DNA of 42,537 bases from TA-21 sp036557405 (lineage in GTDB: Archaea > Thermoproteota > Nitrososphaeria > Nitrososphaerales > Nitrososphaeraceae): positions 1-42,537 of the forward strand of contig DATBHO010000103.1 of the NCBI GenBank assembly GCA_036557405.1. Direction: 5' to 3'. Under the pieces are notes generated by a model, which was given only the letters and a program-made list of their open reading frames with translations, searched no databases and was not told the origin of the DNA. The position numbers were made by a program, and so were the translations under genes. This document shows positions 31,929 through 38,805 of this stretch, in pieces; position 1 is the stretch's first letter, and each line of letters opens with the position of its first letter.

Positions 31929-32302
31929 CTAGTCGTGTCTTGCCACTATGTTGTATATGTGTCCCGTATGCGATGCGATTCTATGTTCGCATTCGTTTCC
32001 TTCAACTGGTTTTAACACATTAGCAGAGACACAAGCAAAAAAGTAATCTCCTACCCTGATGGGGCCAATTTCGGGAGTCCTGTCAAAAGACAGTGGGACC
32101 GTTATTACTTTTTCATCTGCGAATCGAAAATAATCTTTATTTTGTCAACAAAACCAACAGGCAAACTATGATCTTCAATACCACCTATATTTTTGAATGG
32201 GTCATCGGCGAATGCGTTTGTTGCACTTGCACTAGCACCAACTATCGTTCCTATCAACAGAACTATTGAAGTGAGAAGTAAGGTCTTTGATCTTAAGATC
32301 AT
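31929..32302 (-). pseudogene. Frameshifted secreted protein gene
   Basis: The first frame (ATG 32302) gives a signal peptide (LLTSIVLLIGTIVGASASAT, then NAFADDPFKNIGG) and stops at 32105. A second frame picks up within the same reading direction and continues to TAG at 31931-31929 with clear protein character (DYFRFADEKVITVPLS, RVGDYFFACVSANVLKPVEG). Adding one A to the AAAA run (complement of 32140-32143) restores one continuous ORF of about 124 codons through VDKNKDYFRF. It is either a recent loss of function, a sequencing error in a homopolymer, or programmed frameshifting. The intact product would be a small exported protein with two cysteines. Confidence 0.7.
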
Positions 32303-32566
32303 TTAGTTTTTACAGAACGTTTTAGTTTATATGAACTTGGAAGGAAAAATCCTAATATTTTTCAAGATATAAATTCAGCATTATTTTCCATTAAATAAAA
32401 CTGAGTAAATCTTTAGTCCTATTTCGATAAAGAAAAGAAATGATACTTCTAAGACAAGATAAAAGGAATATACTTTTGAAAGAATCAAACAAGCTACGAT
32501 GATTTGTTAGATACTCTAACCGTTATAACTTTTATTGGCTAATAATAAGTAGAGAAAACTTCAAAA

Positions 32567-32701
32567 ATGATAATAATATTGGAGAGGGAGAAGATAACGG
32601 AACACATAAAGAATAGGTTAGTGAAAAAGGGATTATCATTAATTGCAATGACAGATAAAGAAATAATATTCAGTAAGTTAAAACGTCATATTCTTCATTA
32701 A
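32567..32701 (+). CDS. Possible 44-aa basic helical microprotein
   Basis: ATG at 32567 opens a 44-codon frame to TAA. The product alternates charged and hydrophobic residues as an amphipathic helix would (EREKITEHIKNRLVKKGLSL, then KEIIFSKLKRHIL). There is no signal peptide. An AT-rich box lies about 30-40 bases upstream. Supported by composition only. Confidence 0.35.
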   Translation: MIIILEREKITEHIKNRLVKKGLSLIAMTDKEIIFSKLKRHILH

Positions 32702-32851
32702 GTCGTGTCACATTCTAATTCGATTAAAGTAAAATTAGAATTTGTACATTAAGATATTTTGAATTAATAACATTATTATCGATAAATTTGCACCAAAATA
32801 TAGAAGATTACTACAGCAATCTTATATAGTTTGTTGCACATCATGCCTGTA

Positions 32852-32977
32852 CTAAACACAACATCTGGTGAGGCTGATTGTTTCTTGTTCATCATCACCC
32901 AATCGGATTAACTCACCAGGTGCTACATCCTTATTACTAATAAGCTTTCGGATCGTGATTGTCTCGTAGTAACACAA
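32852..32977 (-). CDS. Possible 41-aa microprotein or gene tail
   Basis: From TTG 32977 to TAG 32854-32852 the frame encodes a protein-like sequence (YYETITIRKLISNKDVAPGE, LIRLGDDEQETISLTRCC). The open frame continues a few codons further upstream without ATG. It has three cysteines at the ends. It could be a small gene with a TTG start or a decayed fragment. Confidence 0.3.
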   Translation of the reverse strand: MCYYETITIRKLISNKDVAPGELIRLGDDEQETISLTRCCV

Positions 32978-33072
32978 TACTAGGTTGAATACCTAAAGAA
33001 TTATTTGTTTATACTCCAATCTCAATACAAATAGCATCCATCTAGACATTTACCACAGGATTCACGGTGAGA

Positions 33073-33966
33073 TCAAGGAGAGAGATGAAGACAAATAACG
33101 GTCGCTGTAATGTTGTGTGCGACTGTATCAGTATTAACTGCATGGATAACCCATGACAGCTTTGGTTCATCTCCTAGAGAGGAGAAAGTAACAGTAACAT
33201 TTGGACTGTTTGTGATATAACCTCCACCGGTAGCAACTTCCCCATCGCTACAACCGGCAACCGCGGATTCATCTTGTTGCGGTGGAATCGAAACGACTTT
33301 GCTAGATCTGAGACTTACAACGGGAACGACTGCACTTGGTTCAATTTTTTCTCGAGTTATTGACCTGTTAGAGATATCCTCGGTTCCTATCTGTCTTATT
33401 TTATAGGCTAATGACGTTCCTGAATCTATTACAGAACCAGCAGTATCTTTAGTGGATATCCTAATTGTGAGATTGGAATCTGGAATTGAAGGATTTAATA
33501 TGTTGTCGTACTGTAGTCTCAATTCCGTATTCGCTGGCACTAATATCTCGGGGGCTACAGTGTATGTTATGGTCTGTCCACTTATGGTATAAGTGCCAGG
33601 ACCTAAACCGGTCGTGTCTACTAGTTTAGCATTCGCTATGTCAGTTCCTGGTGGGAATTCTACTTCCACTTGCTTAATAGCGGCCGTAGTGCCGGTCGTG
33701 AAGATTACTTGGTACCATGCCTTTGAGTTTACAAGGTCATTTGTGGGGTAGAGCTGGTTTGCCGTAGGGCTCGCTGATGCAATAAAATAGGGTGATATTT
33801 CATTCTGTGATTGTATTCCGGTGGTTGTAGGAATATTGCTATTACTGTTTATTGCGACAGGGACAAATTTATTGACAGCAGTGGAAGAATTGTAAAATAG
33901 AATCGTTACTGCTGCGAGTATAGTAAGAGTAGTTAGCGCTAGGATTCTTTTAGTCATATTATTCAT
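33073..33966 (-). CDS. Large secreted beta-rich surface protein
   Basis: The 297-aa product has a signal peptide or anchor at about residues 5-27 (RILALTTLTILAAVTILFYN). The mature part has a beta-sandwich-like region at about residues 60-185 (WYQVIFTTGTTAAIKQVEVE, YTISGQTITYTVAPEI), a short linker and a second C-terminal domain with two cysteines (VAGCSDGEVATGGGYITNSP, TATVICLHL). The last part, with its GGGY and alternating hydrophobics, recurs in other thaumarchaeal exported proteins. Codon and base composition is richer in G+C than its flanks. It probably lies on the cell surface; no enzyme motif is seen. Confidence 0.65.
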   Translation of the reverse strand: MNNMTKRILALTTLTILAAVTILFYNSSTAVNKFVPVAINSNSNIPTTTGIQSQNEISPYFIASASPTANQLYPTNDLVNSKAWYQVIFTTGTTAAIKQVEVEFPPGTDIANAKLVDTTGLGPGTYTISGQTITYTVAPEILVPANTELRLQYDNILNPSIPDSNLTIRISTKDTAGSVIDSGTSLAYKIRQIGTEDISNRSITREKIEPSAVVPVVSLRSSKVVSIPPQQDESAVAGCSDGEVATGGGYITNSPNVTVTFSSLGDEPKLSWVIHAVNTDTVAHNITATVICLHLSP

Positions 33967-34094
33967 ATAATTTTATATTATTTAACCTCTAACATCTGAT
34001 CTTCTTTGTCTATTTCTGAAATTGAACAGGGAAAAATGCAAGTCTTTTGTTCTCAACATAACCCTTAATAGAATGACGATACGCTAAAACGAAT

Positions 34095-34541
34095 ATGGGG
34101 ATCAACTATCTTATTTTTCTTAGTACTTCGCTGTTGCTTGTGCCATTAGTATATGCTTCTTCTTCATTACCTGATGCATGTGCCGCAATAAGAGATCCCA
34201 AATTTGATACTGGAGATTGCGAGTGGAAGAACGGTAAGCAAACATGTTGTTGGTATCAAAAATCCTACCCTGGACAATTTGGTCGCGGCGACAAATATTG
34301 CCAGACATGTTCATACTATCATGATGCAAATGGTCAAGCGTATGAAAAATGCACAGATCCTAAGAAACAATCTATACAGGCACTACCAAATTCTGATCTA
34401 CTTCAAAATGGGCAAAACCTTCAACTTAAATCTGCCAATAATGACACGAAGAATTCTAACGCTGACACCTCTCTAGGTTCTAATCTACTTCAAAAAGGCG
34501 GAGACCTTCAACTTCACGCAAAGGATAATACAACTCGCTAA
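34095..34541 (+). CDS. Secreted cysteine-rich protein with duplicated tail motif
   Basis: The 148-aa product has a signal peptide at residues 1 to about 22 (LIFLSTSLLLVPLVYASS). A mature domain of about 70 residues holds eight cysteines (ACAAIRDPKFDTGDC, TCCWYQ, YCQTC, KC), implying four disulphides. The Asn/Gln-rich tail contains the repeated unit DLLQNGQNLQLKSANND and NLLQKGGDLQLHAKDN, each about 17 residues. The Cys pattern is not one I recognise. Plus strand, ATG at 34095. Likely exported and stable outside the cell. Confidence 0.65.
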   Translation: MGINYLIFLSTSLLLVPLVYASSSLPDACAAIRDPKFDTGDCEWKNGKQTCCWYQKSYPGQFGRGDKYCQTCSYYHDANGQAYEKCTDPKKQSIQALPNSDLLQNGQNLQLKSANNDTKNSNADTSLGSNLLQKGGDLQLHAKDNTTR

Positions 34542-34658
34542 AATAACACTTGACTAACGGGTCACTGTAACTGTCAAGGCGATAATTGAATAGATATTAT
34601 GGAATAATGTTCAGAATTTTCTTCGGTTAGGTTTTAATCACATCCAATCTTCATAATT

Positions 34659-34742
34659 GTGTTGATACTACAACTTGTTGCTACTGCACTCACTATTCTG
34701 GTCATGGGTCTAGTCGTGACCGCTATTGCGTACGCACATTAA
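34659..34742 (+). CDS. Possible 27-aa membrane peptide
   Basis: From GTG 34659 a 28-codon frame ends in TAA and encodes one continuous hydrophobic helix (LILQLVATALTILVMGLVVT, then AIAYAH). Length and content match a minimal single-pass membrane peptide such as small subunits of respiratory complexes. Codons are richer in G+C than the surrounding DNA, which slightly favours a real gene. No family assigned. Confidence 0.3.
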   Translation: MLILQLVATALTILVMGLVVTAIAYAH

Positions 34743-34870
34743 TTAATTATTTATTTCCTTTTGATCATAAATGGTGATTTTATTGATGTATATATAGCGC
34801 TAGGTCAAGGAGGATAGTACTGGATTCTTGATGATGCCTATACGCTGAATTTATCATGGATTCTAAGTCA

Positions 34871-34890
34871 CGATTATATATTATTTATAC
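34871..34890 (+). promoter_or_regulatory. TATA-like promoter of the tRNA gene
   Basis: The AT-rich stretch TTATATATTATTTATA ends about 16 bases before the first base of the tRNA, the distance expected for an archaeal TATA box driving a tRNA with a short leader. Confidence 0.45.
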
Positions 34891-34904
34891 AGAAGGTTAG
34901 CTGT

Positions 34905-34998
34905 GCCGTCGTAGCTCAGCCTGGGAGAGCACTCGACCTAACATTTTGGGGTGAAGCTGAAGACCGAGCTGTCGTGAGCTCAAATCTCACCGACGGCA
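34905..34998 (+). tRNA. tRNA-Phe (GAA) with a 20-nt noncanonical intron
   Basis: The acceptor stem GCCGTCG pairs with CGACGGC and is followed by discriminator A; CCA is not encoded. The D arm is GCTC/GAGC and the T arm GTGAG-CTCAAAT-CTCAC. The anticodon loop CTGAAGA (GAA at 34959-34961) and overall pattern are those of archaeal tRNA-Phe. The unspliced anticodon stem does not close: CTCGA faces CCGAG. Removing 34936-34955 gives CTCGG-CTGAAGA-CCGAG and a standard 74-nt tRNA. The intron therefore lies between positions 30 and 31, not the usual 37/38. A bulge-helix-bulge can be drawn with CACU/GGUG as the central helix and bulges CG^A and AA^G. Confidence 0.93.
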
Positions 34999-35130
34999 TT
35001 TTCAATTTTACAAATCTGTCTGCACAGGGTAGATTTACTGCCAATTGCAACTAATATTTATACCAAGTAGATACATCTATCTCGATATCCGAATACTATA
35101 AGGCTGGGTCAAAGTAAATGAGGTTGGAAT

Positions 35131-35616
35131 TTGAATAAGCTAGTTTTACTTTCTGTGGCAGGATTAATCAGCAGCGTGCTGTTCACAGTAGTGCCTATAC
35201 TTCGAAATGTCGATGGAATTGACCATAATGCAACATTTAGCAGCCCGTATTTTTATTCTACTCACTCAGTGCGATTTGGATATGATGAAGGAATATTTGA
35301 GATAACTAATGTCAGTATACATCAGGGACCTAATGAAACGAAGATCATAGGGCTGATAGAAAATAAAGATCCAGATCGTAACACAATAGAAAATGTTAGT
35401 CTCGCAATACAAGCTTATGATAAGGACAACCATTTAATCGGCGTCGCTGAAGGTCACCCGCAGATGTCTACTTTTCGACTTGGTGATAAAACTGCGTTTG
35501 AAATATTAGACAACGACCTCAAATTAGATTTGGATCATCTCTTCATACAGATTCTAGCAGCAAAGTGGGGAACAGATAGGGACGATGATAAAACATCTGA
35601 AAAGCCACCTTCCTAG
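35131..35616 (+). CDS. Secreted FxLYD-like beta protein
   Basis: The 161-aa product has a signal peptide or anchor at about residues 3-25 (LVLLSVAGLISSVLFTVVPI). The mature domain resembles the FxLYD type of immunoglobulin-like fold: FEITNVSIHQGPNETKIIGL, IENVSLAIQAYDKDNHLIGV and a final FLEGDKTAF-like strand (STFRLGDKTAFEI). Such domains are typical of archaeal extracytoplasmic proteins without known activity. The start is TTG at 35131; no ATG precedes it. The C-terminus is charged and flexible. It stands alone downstream of the tRNA. Confidence 0.65.
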   Translation: MNKLVLLSVAGLISSVLFTVVPILRNVDGIDHNATFSSPYFYSTHSVRFGYDEGIFEITNVSIHQGPNETKIIGLIENKDPDRNTIENVSLAIQAYDKDNHLIGVAEGHPQMSTFRLGDKTAFEILDNDLKLDLDHLFIQILAAKWGTDRDDDKTSEKPPS

Positions 35617-35782
35617 ATGGGTTTTGCTGGACGAGGTAACTAATTTCCAAGAACAAAGTGTTTGAAATAATCGCTAGCGATATTTTGGTAAAAATCGAAC
35701 TTTTTGCGATTCCCTTGCCGACGCAAGCTAAACACAAAACTATGAAAATTAAATTATTTCTAAAGCAGACAAAATCGTTATT

Positions 35783-35977
35783 ATGGATGTAAGTGTAAGA
35801 AAATTGCGTATGACGAATTCATTCCTAATTGTATTCAAGCGAATCTTTTGTAATCATGACAATACATTTTCATTCAGAAGATATAACGACTTTGATTTCT
35901 TTGAATACAGTAAATGCACTAACTGTGAAAAAACTTTGAGATATCTTAAGGGTTTTGATGAAAGCATTAGAGGGTGA
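35783..35977 (+). CDS. Small zinc-binding-like protein
   Basis: The 64-aa product has the pattern FCNHDNTFSFRR and SKCTNCEKTL (C23, H25, C45, C48), resembling the small C/H ... CxxC proteins common in phages and archaeal accessory genomes. The N-terminus is basic. ATG at 35783 is clear. The membrane gene at 36002 follows on the same strand with a 24-base gap, so the two may be one unit. Function unknown. Confidence 0.5.
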   Translation: MDVSVRKLRMTNSFLIVFKRIFCNHDNTFSFRRYNDFDFFEYSKCTNCEKTLRYLKGFDESIRG

Positions 35978-36001
35978 GTATTTAGCGTCAATCTCCAAAT
36001 C

Positions 36002-36190
36002 TTGATTATCCTCTGGTGGGTAGGAGCTATTCTTTCTGGAGTGTCGCTCTTTATTCCACAGTACAAATATTATCTTATTTTCAGTTCTTTGGGATGGATA
36101 ACGTTAGGGTTAACCTCTGGATTTATTATCTACGCACTAAAAAGAAATAACAAAGAAAGTCAGAAAAATATGTCATCCAAGATCAACTGA
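36002..36190 (+). CDS. Small two-helix membrane protein
   Basis: The 62-aa product has two membrane helices at about residues 3-20 (ILWWVGAILSGVSLFIPQ) and 24-47 (YYLIFSSLGWITLGLTSGFI), followed by a basic tail (KRNNKESQKN). The start is TTG at 36002. It overlaps the 3' end of the convergent RAM gene by eight bases. The small zinc-like gene upstream may be its partner. Function unknown. Confidence 0.45.
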   Translation: MIILWWVGAILSGVSLFIPQYKYYLIFSSLGWITLGLTSGFIIYALKRNNKESQKNMSSKIN

Positions 36191-36437
36191 TTTCCTTTCC
36201 GCCTTGCTCCTCAATTACAACCAGAGTAACAGTAGAAGTTATACCCGGTATCTTCCTAATTCTACTAGTTATTGTGTGATTCATTGATTCAGTATTGTCT
36301 GACTTTACTTTGACAAACACGTCATGAACTCCGTATGTCCCGCGGACTTCTTTCACATCGGGGAGCTTTGCAATTTCATCAATTATTCTCTCCTCAGAAC
36401 CAAGCGTGCAATTCACAAGTATGTATGCAGTAGACAA
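36183..36437 (-). CDS. Stand-alone RAM (Lrp/AsnC ligand-binding) domain protein
   Basis: The 84-aa product is just the RAM/AsnC_trans_reg alpha-beta fold without the DNA-binding helix-turn-helix. It shows YILVNCTLGSEERIIDEIAK, LPDVKEVRGTYGVHDVFVKV and IPGITSTVTLVVIEE. Such stand-alone RAM proteins (SraA type) bind amino acids or other small ligands and form dimers or octamers, and may heterodimerise with full Lrp-type regulators. The start is TTG at 36437. Its stop region overlaps the convergent membrane gene. The cyclase gene at 36506 is the next gene upstream on the same strand, 68 bases away, so co-transcription is possible. Confidence 0.85.
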   Translation of the reverse strand: MSTAYILVNCTLGSEERIIDEIAKLPDVKEVRGTYGVHDVFVKVKSDNTESMNHTITSRIRKIPGITSTVTLVVIEEQGGKEIS

Positions 36438-36505
36438 TAATGACTTTAGGAATTTTAGTGTATTTTAGTCTTTTCTATTGGCTGTTTTTTTCCGATAGAA
36501 AAACT

Positions 36506-37327
36506 CTATTGTTTGAAAGTGTAAAGTTTGTAAAGTTCTCCCGTTCGCTTACTAACGTAATTCCACTCTCTCGCACTATAATTAACTCTAACAAATTTTT
36601 GCTTCAATTCTGGATGAAGTCTAACATATACATCGTCTCCTATTGTGATATTATTTGACTTTGTCAGAGATGTCATTTTTGCCGAAACACTCATACAATA
36701 ACCGAGAATATCTAGTGGCAAATTCTCATCAGTTCCATATTGTACAATAATGTTTTCTCCTTCATCTATTCCTACCTTTGCACTTAAATCAGGATAATCG
36801 TACTGATTTAAGATTGGATTTAATCCATTCTTTATAATTGTCAGCATAGAAATTCCACATCTGACGGCCCTGTCACATACTACGTATTTATTGGATAATG
36901 ATGGAAAGAACGCAATCAGACCATCACCTACATATTTTAAGACAAATCCTTCGTATCTATACACAGCTAGTGACATTTCATATGTGAACGCGCGGATTAT
37001 TGTTACCAACTTGTCTACTGGGATGGTCATCGAGAGATTTGTTGAACCCACCAAGTCCACATATAATATGACGAGTGGAATTTTGGAGTTTACATGATTT
37101 TTTAGAAAGATCTGTGCGGACTCCAAGTTTGAATCATATTGATACCTCCTCTTAAGTGCCTTCCATAATCTATTCTGTACCTCTTTGATTTGAGTGTCTG
37201 TGTTGTATATAATATCTGATTCTAATTTTCCTTTGTTTTCCCCTGTAATCATGGAAATAAAGGGCGATCTACTTTTATTCAGATTTTGAGCTTTAGTTTT
37301 ATCGGTTTCCTTTTTTTCTACAGTCAT
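36506..37327 (-). CDS. Class III nucleotide cyclase domain protein
   Basis: The 273-aa product has a 75-residue N-terminal region (partly helical, IKEVQNRLWKALKRRYQY) and a class III cyclase homology domain. The two metal Asp residues are present: D91 (LYVDLVGST) and D135 (KYVGDGLIAFF), and the adenine-selecting pair may be K131 and D206. The transition-state Asn and Arg of the usual D-x-x-G-x-x-V-N-x-A-A-R-L motif appear as Ser213 and Lys217 (DILGYCMSVSAKM). Activity may therefore be low or altered, or the domain may act as a nucleotide sensor. There is no membrane segment. ATG at 37327 is clear. Confidence 0.85.
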   Translation of the reverse strand: MTVEKKETDKTKAQNLNKSRSPFISMITGENKGKLESDIIYNTDTQIKEVQNRLWKALKRRYQYDSNLESAQIFLKNHVNSKIPLVILYVDLVGSTNLSMTIPVDKLVTIIRAFTYEMSLAVYRYEGFVLKYVGDGLIAFFPSLSNKYVVCDRAVRCGISMLTIIKNGLNPILNQYDYPDLSAKVGIDEGENIIVQYGTDENLPLDILGYCMSVSAKMTSLTKSNNITIGDDVYVRLHPELKQKFVRVNYSAREWNYVSKRTGELYKLYTFKQ

Positions 37328-37710
37328 GAATAATGCTCCCTGCTATCTTTCTAGTAGTTATCAACTAATAATAAGATACTGGCATGGTTATACATACCAA
37401 TCGCTTTATAAATTGAAGCCACTGAAAACCTAGAGTATTATAGCCATCATTGTATTTTTGTAGTTTTAGCTAAAATTAACGAGCTTATAAGCTCAAAATG
37501 TTTAGCTGAGCAGATCATCCTCACTTAAATATCGTTAGGAAAATCGTTATTTGTTATCTTAAGAGTGGAAAGCTTTTGATGCGCCTGTAGCTATTAATTC
37601 CTTCTTTTGGTAACGTAGTATGAGTATTCAAATCCTCTTCTGTATACAAGAAAAATAAACGATGTCAAAGGCGTATTTTTATAGCTGATTAAATTATTGG
37701 AAATCACTAA
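37328..37710. promoter_or_regulatory. Divergent region with two perfect palindromes
   Basis: The 383 bases between the cyclase (-) and the hydrolase (+) contain TTTTAGCTAAAA at 37464-37475 and GAGCTTATAAGCTC at 37481-37494, both perfect palindromes, five bases apart. They could be operators for dimeric regulators. A TATA-like TATTTTTATAG (about 37674-37684) sits some 27 bases before the ATG at 37711. Confidence 0.45.
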
Positions 37711-38655
37711 ATGAGCAATACTCAAGGATTCTTCAATGCAAAGTTCGAAGTAGATTCTGCCGACCCTCACAAAGAGCAATGCTGGGCAAATGGCGGTCAG
37801 ATTACTGACATAGGTAGAAACCCAGGTGAACAAGTTCGTATAGAATTTCCTAGAGCAAATACAAATACAATTCTTGGCGCAATTTTTACAGTATCTCCAC
37901 AATTTCTCTCTGATTTGGATCGTGTAGTTCTTGGAAAGAGAATTGTAAAACTGGATAACTGCCAACTCTCTGGAAGCGTTTGCAATGGTCAGGTGAAAGC
38001 TCAGATCATGATTGAAGGCCTTGAACAGAATGAGGAGCAGGCAAAGAACATGGCGGAACTTATTGAAAAGCTGAGTCACAACCCCCAAAATCACAAGTTA
38101 GTAGTCCTTGCACCGCATGGAGGAAACATAGAACCCTGGACAGATGTGGAAGCAGAATACGTAGCCAATCAATTCGGTGATCGTGCTTCTTTATGGTCAT
38201 GCAAGGGGTTTAGTAGTAGGAAACCGAATGGCGAATCCAATGAAGATGCATCTGAGCGTTGGCATATCACTTCGACCCAAATTAGTGAAAAATCATTTCC
38301 CAAGCTTAACACAATTATTGGGGATAATCCCACGTTCGATTATTCCATTGCCTTTCATGGATGGACCGAAGATTCCATTTGTGTTGGTGGTAATCCACAT
38401 AACCCGGATGCTGATTTAAAATGTGATATCAGGGGCGCAATCATGAAGGCTCTCGAACAAGCCAATCCTGACATAAAGGTCCATGTTTCACCTTGTCCTG
38501 ACGGAAATTTCAACGGCGATAGTCCGGAAAATATTGTAAATCGTCTGGGCACCAACAGTATTCAAATTGAACAATGCAAAATTGCCCGTACGAAATACCA
38601 TGATGCTATTGCAAAGGCAGTTGTGGACGTTATCGGCACCAGAATCAATGCCTGA
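37711..38655 (+). CDS. Poly-gamma-glutamate hydrolase-like zinc peptidase (DUF867 type)
   Basis: The 314-aa product has an N-terminal beta-rich domain of about 125 residues of unknown type and a C-terminal PghP/DUF867 domain. The latter begins VVLAPHGGNIEPWTDVEAEY (H136, E141), the zinc-binding H-G-G-x-I-E motif, and continues with SIAFHGWTEDS, which supplies a further His. Family members cut poly-gamma-glutamate and occur in phages and bacilli. Whether the substrate here is PGA, a related gamma-linked polymer or peptide caps is unknown. There is no signal peptide, so it may act inside. Base composition is richer in G+C than neighbouring genes, suggesting acquisition. Confidence 0.78.
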   Translation: MSNTQGFFNAKFEVDSADPHKEQCWANGGQITDIGRNPGEQVRIEFPRANTNTILGAIFTVSPQFLSDLDRVVLGKRIVKLDNCQLSGSVCNGQVKAQIMIEGLEQNEEQAKNMAELIEKLSHNPQNHKLVVLAPHGGNIEPWTDVEAEYVANQFGDRASLWSCKGFSSRKPNGESNEDASERWHITSTQISEKSFPKLNTIIGDNPTFDYSIAFHGWTEDSICVGGNPHNPDADLKCDIRGAIMKALEQANPDIKVHVSPCPDGNFNGDSPENIVNRLGTNSIQIEQCKIARTKYHDAIAKAVVDVIGTRINA

Positions 38656-38805
38656 ATGCAGTATCTCAAAATCAGTATTTTGGCCCGTCTAAACCTGCCA
38701 ATTTAAGATATTGAAGTACTAAGAATCTTGCTTATGCTCTAAACATTAGCCTTTTCAGAAATCTGCATTTTTTTGTAACATGTTAATAATACTTTGAGAG
38801 AAACC

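Larger units (their letters stand above)
32303..33072. other. Sparse region with two candidate micro-genes
   Basis: These 770 bases hold no ORF above 60 codons. Two short frames with protein-like translation are listed separately (32567-32701 plus, 32852-32977 minus). The rest is AT-rich, with no repeat-family copy. Confidence 0.35.
34542..34904. other. Intergenic region before the tRNA
   Basis: It holds the candidate 27-aa membrane peptide (34659-34742) and the tRNA promoter. Nothing else is recognised. Confidence 0.35.

Noticed and set aside
37594..38094. 166-codon minus-strand frame opposite the poly-gamma-glutamate hydrolase gene
   Set aside because: The plus strand has the zinc motif and family pattern; the antisense frame is a shadow.
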